From: Arthrobacter sp. NtRootA1
Lineage (GTDB): Bacteria; Actinomycetota; Actinomycetes; Actinomycetales; Micrococcaceae
DNA: 64,000 nucleotides
Direction of reading: 5' to 3'
Assembly (NCBI RefSeq): GCF_019976975.1
Contig: NZ_AP024630.1
Location: 3,658,001 to 3,722,000 of the forward strand
This document shows positions 42,776 to 52,500 of this stretch, in pieces (position 1 is the stretch's first letter; the number at the start of each line of letters is the position of its first letter). Made by a program: the position numbers and the translations under genes. The notes beneath the pieces were generated by a model that did not search any database, was not told the origin of the DNA, and worked only from the letters and a program-made list of their open reading frames with translations.

Positions 42776-45700
42776 ATGAACTTTGAGTGCACACTGGTCC
42801 GCGGCCCGAATGCCGCATCGCTGGAGCCACCGGAAGAGCTGACAATCACCGTCGACGGCGGAATGCCGGGTTCAGAGCTCCAGCGGCAATTGCACAAGGC
42901 CCGCGGGGTTGGTCCCCTCTCAGTTGCGGGGGAAGACCTATCCACGCTGACTGTCGGACACCCGCCACTCGTTGCCGGGGCCGTCCTGGTGGACGGACAC
43001 CGTCCCGCGGAAAAGTCCGACTCTCCGGCAACGCCGCTCCTGCTCCTGGCACATACCGGGCCGGGGGCCGGCACAGTCTTTGCACTCCAACGCGGTCACC
43101 ACCACATTGGCCGCGGCGATGTGGACATTCGCATTCCTGATCCGGGGATGTCCCGCGAGCACGCCTTGTTGAGGGTGTCCAGCACCGCATTGAGCATCAC
43201 GGACACAGGGAGCCGGAACTCGGTACTTGTTGATGGGGAGCGTGTCCGGGAAAAGACTGTGACGTCGTCGTCGAGAATTCGCTGCGGCAATACAAGCTTC
43301 ACTATCGTTACGCCAAACAGCTCCACTCCCGGGATTCATGCCGACGCCGGCCATTCCGTTGAAGTGCCACTTGAAGTCCAGCGTCAGGCGGGCTCCTTGA
43401 ACCGGTGGTCGGTTGCCGTTGCGGCGGGCCTCCCGCTGGTAGCAGGCTTTGGTCTAGCACTCGCAACAGGAATGTGGATGTTCCTTGGATTTACGGCCGT
43501 TTCCGCGCTGAGTCTGCTTGTTCCGATGATCACCGGAAGGAAGGGACGCAGGGAGTTCAGGCTTGCCGTCGCAACGGCGGCCCTGCAGGACGCCGAACGC
43601 CGCCGCCGATGTTCGCCGTCCGCCGCGGAGATCATCGTTGCCACCTTGGCCCCGGCGGCAGGCTTGGTCCTGAACCCCCAGGCACCTCTAGCATTGCCCC
43701 GCCTTGGGGCGGGATCGCCTGTAGCGTCACGACAACGTACGGCCGCCGGGCCCGAAACATGGGTCCGTCTAGGTACGGCGCCCACTCTGGCTAACGTGCG
43801 GCCCGTCCCTGCAGATCCCCATTTCCGTCCACCAGCAATCGGCTCCATGCCAGTGACGCTGGGCTTGCACCCCGGGATTGTTGAGCTGCACGGCCAGACC
43901 GAGCACGTCGATGCCCTGATCCGTTTCATCGTCATGCAACTGGCAAGTTTCCCAGGGTCGTCGGCCAAGCCGATCATTCTTCTTGGACCAATAGGGCGCC
44001 TGCCTCTCAGCGCCCGGTTCCTGCCGTACCTGACGCTTGCCACGAATCAGGCGGCCGCGACAGCAGCTTTTCGAAGGTCGAAAGGAACCAACAATGGCAG
44101 GCTCATAGTTCTCGATGACCCGCCGGGCGGGGACGACGGCAATACCAAACTCCTGGATGCCGCCTTGGAGGCTTCCTGGCAGGTGTTGCGGCATTCCGGC
44201 CCCTACGCCGGGCCCACCGGAGTTGTCATTGAGATCGGACAGTCTGGTACATCCGCTGTTTTGCAGTTCCCCGGTGGCCTGCAGGAGTTCATCCCGGACA
44301 TGGTTCCGCTAAAGGCTTTCGATCAGTTTTGCCGCACAGTTGCGTCCACTCCGCACCGGGAAGGTCCTGCCGACGACGGCATACCAGGATTCTGCTCTCT
44401 GAATGACCTTCTTCCCGGCGGACCTCGAGGCATACTCCGGCGATGGGTTGGCGAGAACGGGTCAAACGAGCTCCAGGCAATTCTGGGGCAGGGCCAGGAC
44501 GGGCCCTTGACCTTTGACTTCCATGTCGACGGACCACATCTCCTGGTAGCCGGAACGACCGGCGCCGGGAAGTCAGAACTCCTGCGGACGATCGTGGCAT
44601 CCATGGCCCTGAATCATTCACCGGACCAGGTGACATTCCTGTTTGTCGATTTCAAGGGCGGCTCGGGCCTACGCCCTTTACTTGGGCTTCCACACTGCGT
44701 GGGCCTTCTTACTGACCTTGGAAGTCATCATCTTGACCGCGTGCTTACTTCCCTGCGAGGCGAGATCCGCCGTCGCGAGGAGTTGTTCGCGGACCTTGGG
44801 ACTTCAGACTTGGCTGCATATCAACGTTCGCCCGGGGCTACAGAGGCGGCGGTCCCCCACCTGGTCCTTGTTGTGGATGAGTTCCGAATGTTGGTCGACG
44901 AAGCCCCCGGGGCACTGCGTGAGCTGATGCGCGTGGCCGCCATTGGACGGTCCCTGGGCATTCACCTGGTCATGGCTACACAAAGGCCACAGGGTGCATT
45001 GACTGCCGACATCCGCGCCAACGTCACCTCAAGCATCGCCCTGCGTGTTCAGTCGGATGCGGAATCAATGGACATCATCAATTCCAAAGCCGCAGCTTCC
45101 ATCGGCGTCGATGTCCCTGGGCGGGCATATCTTGTGAGGGCCACCGGTGACCCCGAAGAATTCCAGACGGCGTCCCTTGCCGTGCCAACCACGATCAGCC
45201 GGCGGACCCCGGGGGCAGCAATCGTGCAGTCGGCGATCAGTGCCTTGAACCATCCCCCGGACAAACAGCCGGTGGTCGGGAAGTCGACGGCACAGGCGGA
45301 AGCAAGGGCGGAAGGGGTGGTCTCGGCGACCCGAACCGCTTGGCGCTCGCTGGGGCGGGCCGACCCCAGACAACCTGTAGCCCCACTGTTGCCGGTCTCC
45401 ATTGGGTGGCGTGAAGACCTGTCCACTTTCCGTGTGGCGGGCAACGACGGTGAAGACGCAATGGACGCGTCGATAACCCCTGTAGGTCCATTGGGGATCC
45501 TGGACAGACCGGAACAGCAGTCAGTTGTTGCCCTGCAATGGTCGCCTTCCGAGCACGGTCATTTCGCCATGATTGGCAGCAGTTCCAGTGGGATGCACGA
45601 ATGTTTCAAGGCTGCATCGGCGATGCTGGCAGCACATGGGACCCCACCGCATCTGTACATCCTGGATGCAGCTGGAATGCTGGGAAAGCTCCGCCAAGGC

Positions 45701-46951
45701 GGCAGCTATGGCGCCACTTTGGGCCTGCATCAGTTGGCGTTGGCGGTACGGGTCCTTGAGCGGCTCGCTGAAGAAATGGCACGTCGCCGCGCGGCCGGCG
45801 AGGACGTGTCCACAAGTCCCCGTTTGGTCCTGGTGGTTACTGGCTTCTGCTCATGGGCCGCAGCGCTCCGATCAGGGCGTTTCGCGTGGGCGGAGGACCT
45901 TTTGAGGGACATCATCCGCGACGGGACGCCCCTTGGCGTCACAGTCCTGATCTCCGGAGAACGTGAACTAGTCAGCTCACGCTTTTTCGGCGCAATCCCA
46001 AACCGGGCATTTTTCCCAACGGGCGCCACGGAGGAATCGCGTTATCACTGGCCCCGCCTTCCGGAAGTCGAGTCTGTCCCAGGGCGCGCTGTTGCCATGG
46101 GCGGATTTGTTCAGGGCGCAGCCACCGTGGTTCATTTCCGCACTGCCCCAAGCGGGACGGACTGGCCGTTCGTTGATCTTCAACCTTCGTCGGAACCACC
46201 TTTCCGGATCCGGCCCCTGCCGGAATCCCTCAGCACGTCTGATTTCGATGTCGCCGTGGCAGCTACCCCAAGAGCATCGCGGCCATCCCCCGAATCGGCG
46301 CAGTCCGGTAGTTACCGCGTTGCAGCTGAAGACCTGGAGTGCGGGATATCGCCGGACTCCGTTCCCCTTTGGATCGGCATTGGGGGTGACGAATCGGTCC
46401 CCGTGTCATTTCCCCTTGCACCGCGTGGTGTCAGCATCATCATTGGGGGTCGTGGCTCCGGCAGGACTTCGGTGTTGACATCCCTGATGTCCCTTAATCC
46501 CCAGGTTCCATGGATCTTCCCGGGGGCTGGAACTACCACGGGGGCTTTCTGGGCAACCGTGGCCGACTCAGCCACTGCTGGATCACTGGATCCTGCGAGC
46601 ATCCTCTGTGTCGATGACGCCGATCTCCTGGATCCGGGGGGACGGGCAGCTCTCGCCGCCCTGGCTGGCCGGACACGAGGAGTGATCATGACCGCCACGT
46701 CAGGTCCCGGATTGCTTCAGCGCTTGCCACTGGCCGCAGAGGCCCAAGCCAATGGCAAGGGCCTCATTCTGGCTCCGAGGACTCCTCTGGACGGCGACAT
46801 CCTCGGCGTGAGGTTGGAAATAGAAAACTCACCGCCTGCCGGTCGGGGCGTGATTGTCCGGGGAAACCGTGCAGTCCAGGTGCAGGTGGCGTTCACTACC
46901 GACTCCGCGACGCACATCAGCACCATTGGAAGTCAGGGCAGCATTGACTAG
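42776..46951 (+). CDS. EssC-like FtsK/SpoIIIE ATPase with FHA domain, type VII secretion related
   Basis: 1391 residues from the ATG at 42776 (GGAAGGA upstream). Order: N-terminal ubiquitin-like region (about 1-80), FHA domain (about 95-170, HHIGRGDVDIRIPDPGMSREHALL), two transmembrane helices (about 205-250), then three FtsK/SpoIIIE modules. ATPase 1 is intact (GTTGAGKSELL near 595; HLVLVVDEFRML near 700). ATPase 2 (GSSSSGMHE near 930) has lost the Walker A Lys, and ATPase 3 (GGRGSGRTS near 1222) has Arg there. EssC/EccC proteins have this plan. No WXG100, EssB or other T7SS gene is near. Confidence 0.88.
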   Translation: MNFECTLVRGPNAASLEPPEELTITVDGGMPGSELQRQLHKARGVGPLSVAGEDLSTLTVGHPPLVAGAVLVDGHRPAEKSDSPATPLLLLAHTGPGAGTVFALQRGHHHIGRGDVDIRIPDPGMSREHALLRVSSTALSITDTGSRNSVLVDGERVREKTVTSSSRIRCGNTSFTIVTPNSSTPGIHADAGHSVEVPLEVQRQAGSLNRWSVAVAAGLPLVAGFGLALATGMWMFLGFTAVSALSLLVPMITGRKGRREFRLAVATAALQDAERRRRCSPSAAEIIVATLAPAAGLVLNPQAPLALPRLGAGSPVASRQRTAAGPETWVRLGTAPTLANVRPVPADPHFRPPAIGSMPVTLGLHPGIVELHGQTEHVDALIRFIVMQLASFPGSSAKPIILLGPIGRLPLSARFLPYLTLATNQAAATAAFRRSKGTNNGRLIVLDDPPGGDDGNTKLLDAALEASWQVLRHSGPYAGPTGVVIEIGQSGTSAVLQFPGGLQEFIPDMVPLKAFDQFCRTVASTPHREGPADDGIPGFCSLNDLLPGGPRGILRRWVGENGSNELQAILGQGQDGPLTFDFHVDGPHLLVAGTTGAGKSELLRTIVASMALNHSPDQVTFLFVDFKGGSGLRPLLGLPHCVGLLTDLGSHHLDRVLTSLRGEIRRREELFADLGTSDLAAYQRSPGATEAAVPHLVLVVDEFRMLVDEAPGALRELMRVAAIGRSLGIHLVMATQRPQGALTADIRANVTSSIALRVQSDAESMDIINSKAAASIGVDVPGRAYLVRATGDPEEFQTASLAVPTTISRRTPGAAIVQSAISALNHPPDKQPVVGKSTAQAEARAEGVVSATRTAWRSLGRADPRQPVAPLLPVSIGWREDLSTFRVAGNDGEDAMDASITPVGPLGILDRPEQQSVVALQWSPSEHGHFAMIGSSSSGMHECFKAASAMLAAHGTPPHLYILDAAGMLGKLRQGGSYGATLGLHQLALAVRVLERLAEEMARRRAAGEDVSTSPRLVLVVTGFCSWAAALRSGRFAWAEDLLRDIIRDGTPLGVTVLISGERELVSSRFFGAIPNRAFFPTGATEESRYHWPRLPEVESVPGRAVAMGGFVQGAATVVHFRTAPSGTDWPFVDLQPSSEPPFRIRPLPESLSTSDFDVAVAATPRASRPSPESAQSGSYRVAAEDLECGISPDSVPLWIGIGGDESVPVSFPLAPRGVSIIIGGRGSGRTSVLTSLMSLNPQVPWIFPGAGTTTGAFWATVADSATAGSLDPASILCVDDADLLDPGGRAALAALAGRTRGVIMTATSGPGLLQRLPLAAEAQANGKGLILAPRTPLDGDILGVRLEIENSPPAGRGVIVRGNRAVQVQVAFTTDSATHISTIGSQGSID

Positions 46952-47457
46952 AGCGCGCCCTGCGTCCCTCCCGCTCGTGACGCATAGGCGATAACGCTCT
47001 TTTGGAAGAGAAACACGATCGCTGCCAGCGCAGGCAAAATCATAGCCAACCCTGGCAGAACCAGGCCGCCGGTCATGGTTGGGAAACCGATGGTAAGGAC
47101 GAACAACTGGGCCACAAGGGCGGCCGCGCGGGTCCATCGGTAGCCGCGGAACAGGAAATGGCCCACTGCGAACAGCCACGCGGAGAAGGCCAATAAGAGG
47201 CCCAGCGTAAAGACCGCTCCCCAAAAAGTCAGGACAGGGGCTCCGGTCAATAGTTCGAAGGCGTACCAGGCCGCAGCGCCCAGGAGCGCCAGTGCTTCCA
47301 GCACGACAACGATCGAAATAATCAGGATTCCGGGGGGTTTCTTGCCTCCGGATTCCAGACCCGGGGTTACGGGGCCGTCGGACGCAGGTCTAACTGGACC
47401 GTTGTTTCCATCTGATCCAGAGTTTGGTTGGGCCGGGTTAACAGGAGGTCTTGACAC
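46948..47457 (-). CDS. Hypothetical membrane protein
   Basis: 169 residues. The first 45 residues are Pro/Gly/Asn-rich and cytoplasmic. Four hydrophobic segments follow (ILIISIVVVLEALALLGAAAWYAF, the region FTLGLLLAFSAWLFAVGHFLF, ALVAQLFVLTIGFPTM, and LALPGLAMILPALAAIVFLF-like). I do not recognise a named family. It converges on the EssC-like gene, their stop codons overlapping by three bases, and diverges from whiB1. Confidence 0.75.
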   Translation of the reverse strand: MSRPPVNPAQPNSGSDGNNGPVRPASDGPVTPGLESGGKKPPGILIISIVVVLEALALLGAAAWYAFELLTGAPVLTFWGAVFTLGLLLAFSAWLFAVGHFLFRGYRWTRAAALVAQLFVLTIGFPTMTGGLVLPGLAMILPALAAIVFLFQKSVIAYASRAGGTQGAL

Positions 47458-47600
47458 ACTGGCACACTACCGGACATAGTCATCTAGCAGTGAGGGCACT
47501 GGCGGCTGATGTGATGCATCGCTCACGGATTCAGGGCATTTCAACGACTAATACCCCTTGTTTACAAGGCGTTAACATGAAACGCTTGACTCAGACGACC

Positions 47601-47624
47601 AAGGGGGCCCATGCGGGCCCCTTT
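47601..47624 (+). other. Hairpin in the whiB1 leader
   Basis: AAGGGGGCCC-ATGC-GGGCCCCTTTC: a 9-10 bp stem followed by TCCTTTG. It could be a terminator or attenuator if transcription starts upstream (a TAATAC box lies near 47551). Confidence 0.45.
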
Positions 47625-47638
47625 CCTTTGGAGCCTCT

Positions 47639-47654
47639 CGTGAATGTTTTCACA
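47639..47654 (+). promoter_or_regulatory. CRP-type binding site upstream of whiB1
   Basis: CGTGA-ATGTTT-TCACA fits the CRP consensus TGTGA-N6-TCACA with one mismatch. Mycobacterial whiB1 is controlled by the CRP homologue Rv3676, so control by cAMP here is plausible. The site is centred 50 bases before the start codon. Confidence 0.55.
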
Positions 47655-47696
47655 AAAGGCTCAAACTAGTTCTCACGAATGGAGTGACTGATCAGC

Positions 47697-47945
47697 ATGG
47701 ATTGGCGTAATCGCGCAGCCTGCCTCGACAAGGACCCGGAGCTCTTTTTCCCAGTCGGCAACACGGGACCAGCACTTCTGCAGATTGAGGAAGCAAAGAG
47801 CGTTTGCCGCCGGTGCCCCGTAGTGGACACTTGCCTTCAGTGGGCTTTGGAGTCCGGCCAGGATGCAGGCGTCTGGGGTGGCATGAGCGAGGACGAACGC
47901 CGCGCACTCAAGCGTCGCGCAGCACGAGCCCGCCGCGCTTCTTAG
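47697..47945 (+). CDS. whiB1: WhiB-family [4Fe-4S] transcription factor, WhiB1-like
   Basis: 82 residues. The four cluster cysteines are Cys9, Cys37, Cys40 and Cys46 (C-x27-C-x2-C-x5-C), followed by GVWGGMSEDERRALKRR, the G[VI]WGG turn and basic AT-hook-like tail. Length and sequence match WhiB1, an essential nitric-oxide-sensitive partner of the main sigma factor. GGAGTG precedes the ATG. A CRP-like site and a hairpin stand in its leader. Confidence 0.94.
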   Translation: MDWRNRAACLDKDPELFFPVGNTGPALLQIEEAKSVCRRCPVVDTCLQWALESGQDAGVWGGMSEDERRALKRRAARARRAS

Positions 47946-47984
47946 CAGCCCAGCGCGCTTCTTCGTAGGCAGTACAAGCACCAA

Positions 47985-48026
47985 ACGCAGAAGGCCGCGG
48001 ACCACATGGTCCGCGGCCTTCTGCGT
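47985..48026. terminator. Bidirectional terminator between whiB1 and the histidine kinase
   Basis: ACGCAGAAGGCCGCGGACC, loop ACAT, and the perfect complement, followed by TTTAA: a 19-bp stem serving both convergent genes. Confidence 0.9.
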
Positions 48027-48068
48027 TTAAGTCAGCTGCCCGTTAAACCCCTCCACCTCCGGAAGGCC

Positions 48069-49538
48069 CTATGCGCGCGCGAGGTTCAGGACAATTTCGA
48101 CGGCGGTGCCGCCACCGTCCCGGGGGCTCCATTGAATGGATCCCCCAAGCTCGCTTGTGACCAGGGTACGCACGATCTGCAGACCCAGGCCTTCCGTGTA
48201 TTGCCCGTCCGGCAACCCAACGCCATCATCGGCAATTGTCACTGTTAGGAACTCGTCATTTCCGTCTCCCGCTGCACGGTCAGCCAGCAGCCAAACGGTT
48301 CCCGTCCGTCCCTCCAAACCGTGCTCAACAGCATTCGTTACGAGTTCGTTGATGACCAGGGCCAAGGGCGTTGCGAAATCGCTCGGCAGTTCGCCGAACA
48401 TCCCGGACCTTTCCGTCCGTACTTGCTGGGAAGGTGAAGCGACTTCGGCAGAAAGCCTGAACTGGCGCCCGATGAGTTCATCGAAGTCGACGCTTTGAGT
48501 CAGGCCTTGGGACAGGGTCTCGTGAACAAGCGCGATGGTAGCCACGCGCCGCATGGCCTGTTCCAGTCCCTGTTTTGCTTCGTCGCTGACCATCCGTCGG
48601 GACTGCATACGCAGCAGGGCGGCAACGGTCTGGAGGTTGTTCTTGACTCGGTGGTGGATCTCGCGGATCGTTGCGTCCTTGGTGACCAGCTCCATTTCGC
48701 GGCGCCTCAACTCGGAGACATCGCGGCATAAAACAAGGGCGCCAAAGCGATGTTGCTCGTCGCGCAAAGGAATGGCACGCAGGGAAAGGCTGACCCCTCT
48801 GGACTCAATCTCGCTGCGCCATGGCATTCGGCCCGTGACAACCAACGGCAGTGTCTCGTCCACCATGCGCCGATCCTTCAGTAGTCCGGCCGTCACTTCA
48901 GCGAGGGAACGTCCTTCCAGGGACTCGACCTCGCCCAACCGCCGGAAAGCAGACACGCCATTGGGACTCGCGTACTGCACAATGCCTTCAGCGTCGAGCC
49001 GGATGAGTCCGTCCCCTACACGGGGGGCACCTCTGCGGGATCCCGTCGGCGATGCGAAGTCCGGCCACAACCCTAGAGTTCCCATGCGAAGGAGATCGTA
49101 GGCGCACTGCCGATACGTGAGTTCCAGCCGGGACGGCATACGGGAACTGGATAGGTCCATATGGGACGTGACAACCGCGAGAGTCCTGCCGTTGCGCACC
49201 ATCGGCACGGCTTCAACACGCAGCGCCATCTCGCTGCTCCAGCTCGTCTCACTGGAGCGCTCAATGGAGCGGCTGTTCCAGGCCTTTTCCACGAGTGGAC
49301 GAAGATCCGAGCGGATGCCCTCACCCACGAAGTCCGCATGAAACACCGTGTGCGATGTTGACGGACGTACGTGGGCGAGGGCGATGTACCCAAACTCCGG
49401 ATGCGGAAACCACAAGGCCAGGTCGGCAAACGCCAGGTCGGCGACCATTTGCCAATCGCCCACCAGGAGGTGCAGCCATTCAGCATCCCCAGGCCCGAAA
49501 TCAGCGTGTTCCCTGATGGGGTCTGTAAAGATTGCCAC
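48069..49538 (-). CDS. pdtaS: PdtaS-like sensor histidine kinase (HisKA_2)
   Basis: 489 residues from the GTG at 49538 (GGAGG five bases before). An N-terminal GAF-type domain (about 1-150), a PAS domain (about 175-280, GDGLIRLDAEGIVQYASPNG), then HisKA_2 with the phospho-acceptor in REIHHRVKNNLQTVAALLRMQ, and an HATPase (VINELVTNAVEHGLEG, TIADDGVGLPDG). Same layout as mycobacterial PdtaS, which signals to the RNA-binding antiterminator PdtaR. The regulator gene is not in the window. No transmembrane segment. Confidence 0.93.
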   Translation of the reverse strand: MAIFTDPIREHADFGPGDAEWLHLLVGDWQMVADLAFADLALWFPHPEFGYIALAHVRPSTSHTVFHADFVGEGIRSDLRPLVEKAWNSRSIERSSETSWSSEMALRVEAVPMVRNGRTLAVVTSHMDLSSSRMPSRLELTYRQCAYDLLRMGTLGLWPDFASPTGSRRGAPRVGDGLIRLDAEGIVQYASPNGVSAFRRLGEVESLEGRSLAEVTAGLLKDRRMVDETLPLVVTGRMPWRSEIESRGVSLSLRAIPLRDEQHRFGALVLCRDVSELRRREMELVTKDATIREIHHRVKNNLQTVAALLRMQSRRMVSDEAKQGLEQAMRRVATIALVHETLSQGLTQSVDFDELIGRQFRLSAEVASPSQQVRTERSGMFGELPSDFATPLALVINELVTNAVEHGLEGRTGTVWLLADRAAGDGNDEFLTVTIADDGVGLPDGQYTEGLGLQIVRTLVTSELGGSIQWSPRDGGGTAVEIVLNLARA

Positions 49539-49569
49539 TGCACCTCCATTTGCGACGCGGGACCAGCCC

Positions 49570-52500
49570 CTAGCGTCGAACGATTGACCTCAAGAGCCTT
49601 AATGCTACCGATAGTGAAGCCATGTCATCGGCCTCGAGGGAATTGACCTCATCAAACATGGTCTTCGCCCGTCCAAGTTGTTCGGCATTCAGGCCTTCCC
49701 ACGCCCTCAGGCGATCCTCGGCAGGGGTGCCGGGCGTGCTCGACTCAAGAACCGACGTCGTCATATCTGCGACGGTTGAGTAGAGATCGTCCCGGAGCGC
49801 CGCACGGGCAAGTGCCTGCCAGCGGTCGTCGCGGGGCAGGGCGCTGATCCGTTCCAGCAGCGAGTCCACGTGGAAGCGGTTGAACACCGTGTAGTAGACA
49901 TGCGCTACTTCCTCGACGCTGTTGGTCCCGGTCTGGGCGATCCTTGCGATGTCCAGCAAGGCATAGCTCTCGAACAACTCCGCCCACCTGTGGGCCAAGT
50001 GATCCGGCAATTCCCAGCCACGGGCCTTTTCCAGCCATCCGCTGATACGAACTTTGTCATCGCCACGCAGGTAGTCCAGCAATTTGGCCCGAAGTGGCGC
50101 CATCATGGGCTTGAACGACTTCACGACGTCGGCAATCGGCCGGGACGCCATGCCCTGCCCGAGCACCCATCGGACTGCGCGGTCCAGGAGCCGGCGGACA
50201 TCCAGATGGACTTCGCTCCAGTGCTCGGTGGGGAACGATGCCGGAAGGGCATTCAATTCCTCAACCATCGGATCGAGATCGTAGATTTCACGCAGCGCCA
50301 CGAATGCCTTGGCTACCGCTACCTCGTTGGCAGATGTTTCTTCGATCGCCCGGAAGGCGAAGGTAATGCCACCGAGGTTGATGATGTCGTTGGCCACCAC
50401 CGTAGCGATGATTTCTCGCCGCAGCGGGTGGGTGTCAAGTTCGGCGTCGAACCTCTCCCGCAACTGCTTCGGGAAGTAGGCCCGGATCGTGTCCTTGAAC
50501 CAGGGGTCGTCGGCCAGGTTGCTGTCCCGGAGGGCAGCCGCCAACTCGATCTTCGCGTAGGCGGCCAGGACGGACAGCTCGGGAGATGTCAGTCCCTGTC
50601 CCTGTTCCAGGCGCTGGCGCAGTGTCTCGGTAGTGGGCAGTGCCTCGAGGTCACGCTTGAGGTCGGCTGATTTTTCCAGCCAGTCCATCAGGCGCTCGTA
50701 GCTGGGGCTCCAGTCCGCAACGCGGGTCCGGTCGTTAAGGAGCAAGATGTTTTGGTCGATGTTGTCCTGCAGGACCAGTCGGCCGACTTCCTCGGTCATG
50801 TCAGCCAGGAATGCTGCGCGTTCTGTGGCCTCAAGCTTCCCTGCCGCCACCATACGGTCAACGAAGATCTTTATATTGACCTCGTGGTCGGAGCAGTCAA
50901 CGCCCGCCGAGTTATCGATCGCATCCGTATTAAGGATGACGCCCTGCAACGCGGCTTCAATACGTCCACGTTGGGTCAACCCCAGGTTGCCGCCTTCGCC
51001 GACTACCTTGACGCGGAGGTCCTTGCCGTCCACGCGGATGGCATCATTGGCTTTGTCTCCGACAGCAGCATGTGTCTCCGTGCTGGCTTTGACGTAAGTG
51101 CCGATGCCACCGTTGTACAGAAGGTCCGCCGGGGCAAGCAGGATTGCCCGAAGCAATTCGGGAGGGCTCAGTTGGGTGGTTCCGTCCGGCAACCCCAGCG
51201 CCTTACGCACCTGGTCCGACACGGGGATTGTCTTGGCTTGACGTGGGTACACGCCACCGCCCTCGCTGATGAGGGCCCGATCATAGTCGTCCCACGAGGA
51301 TCGCGGGAGCTCGAAGAGCCTCTGCCTTTCTGCGTACGATGCTGCAGTATCCGGCGTCGGGTCCAGGAAGATGTGACGGTGGTCAAAAGCGGCCACGAGC
51401 CGGATGTGGCGCGAAAGCAACATACCGTTGCCGAAAACGTCCCCTGACATGTCTCCCACGCCAACAACGGTGAACTCTTCGGTCTGGGTGTCCAGGTCGA
51501 GTTCGCTGAAGTGCCTCTTCACAGACTCCCAGGCGCCACGGGCGGTGATGCCCATGGCCTTGTGGTCGTAGCCCACGGATCCGCCCGATGCGAAGGCGTC
51601 GCCAAGCCAGAACCCGTATTCGGCAGCCAATCCGTTGGCCGTGTCTGAGAACGTTGCGGTTCCCTTGTCGGCGGCCACCACCAGATAGGAGTCATCGCCG
51701 TCGTGGCGGACAACGTCCGACGGCGGCACAAGCCTTTCGCCGTCCGTTGTAGTAACGAGGTTGTCGGTGATATCCAACAGCCCGCGAATGAAGGTCTTGT
51801 AGCTCTCCACCCCTTCGGCCATCCACGCGGCGCGGTCCACTGCCGGGTTGGGCAGCTTCTTCGCGAAGAATCCACCCTTGGCGCCGGTCGGTACGATGAC
51901 GGCGTTTTTCACGGTCTGTGCCTTCACAAGGCCCAGGATCTCAGTACGGAAGTCTTCGCGGCGATCGGACCAGCGAAGACCGCCGCGGGCCACCTTGCCG
52001 AAGCGAAGGTGGACGCCCTCCACGCGCGGAGAGTAAACCCAGATTTCGAACATGGGGCGCGGGAACGGCAGACCCTCGATGGTGGTGGGATCCAGCTTGA
52101 AGCTCAGGTATCCCTTGTTTTGGAAGAAGTTGGTGCGCAACGTCGACTCAATGAGGTTGACGAAGGTCCGAAGCACGCGGTCCGCATCCAAGGTTGCGAC
52201 TTGCTCGATAGCTTCTGCCAGGGCAGCCCTTGCGGCACCTTGCTGTTGGGGACGCTTGCTTTCTTCGACGTTGGGATCAAAGCGGGCGGCAAACAATACG
52301 GTCAGACCCCGCGCCACATCCGGATTGGCCAAGAGGGTATCGGCGATAAACCCAAAGGAATTGGTGTTGCCCATCTGGCGCATGTACTTGGCGTAGGCCC
52401 GGAGGACTACCACCTGGCGCCAGTGCATGCCTTCGCGAAGCACAAGGCGGTCAAAGTTGTCCGACTCGACGGCCCCTGTGACCGCAGCACCAAACGAGTC

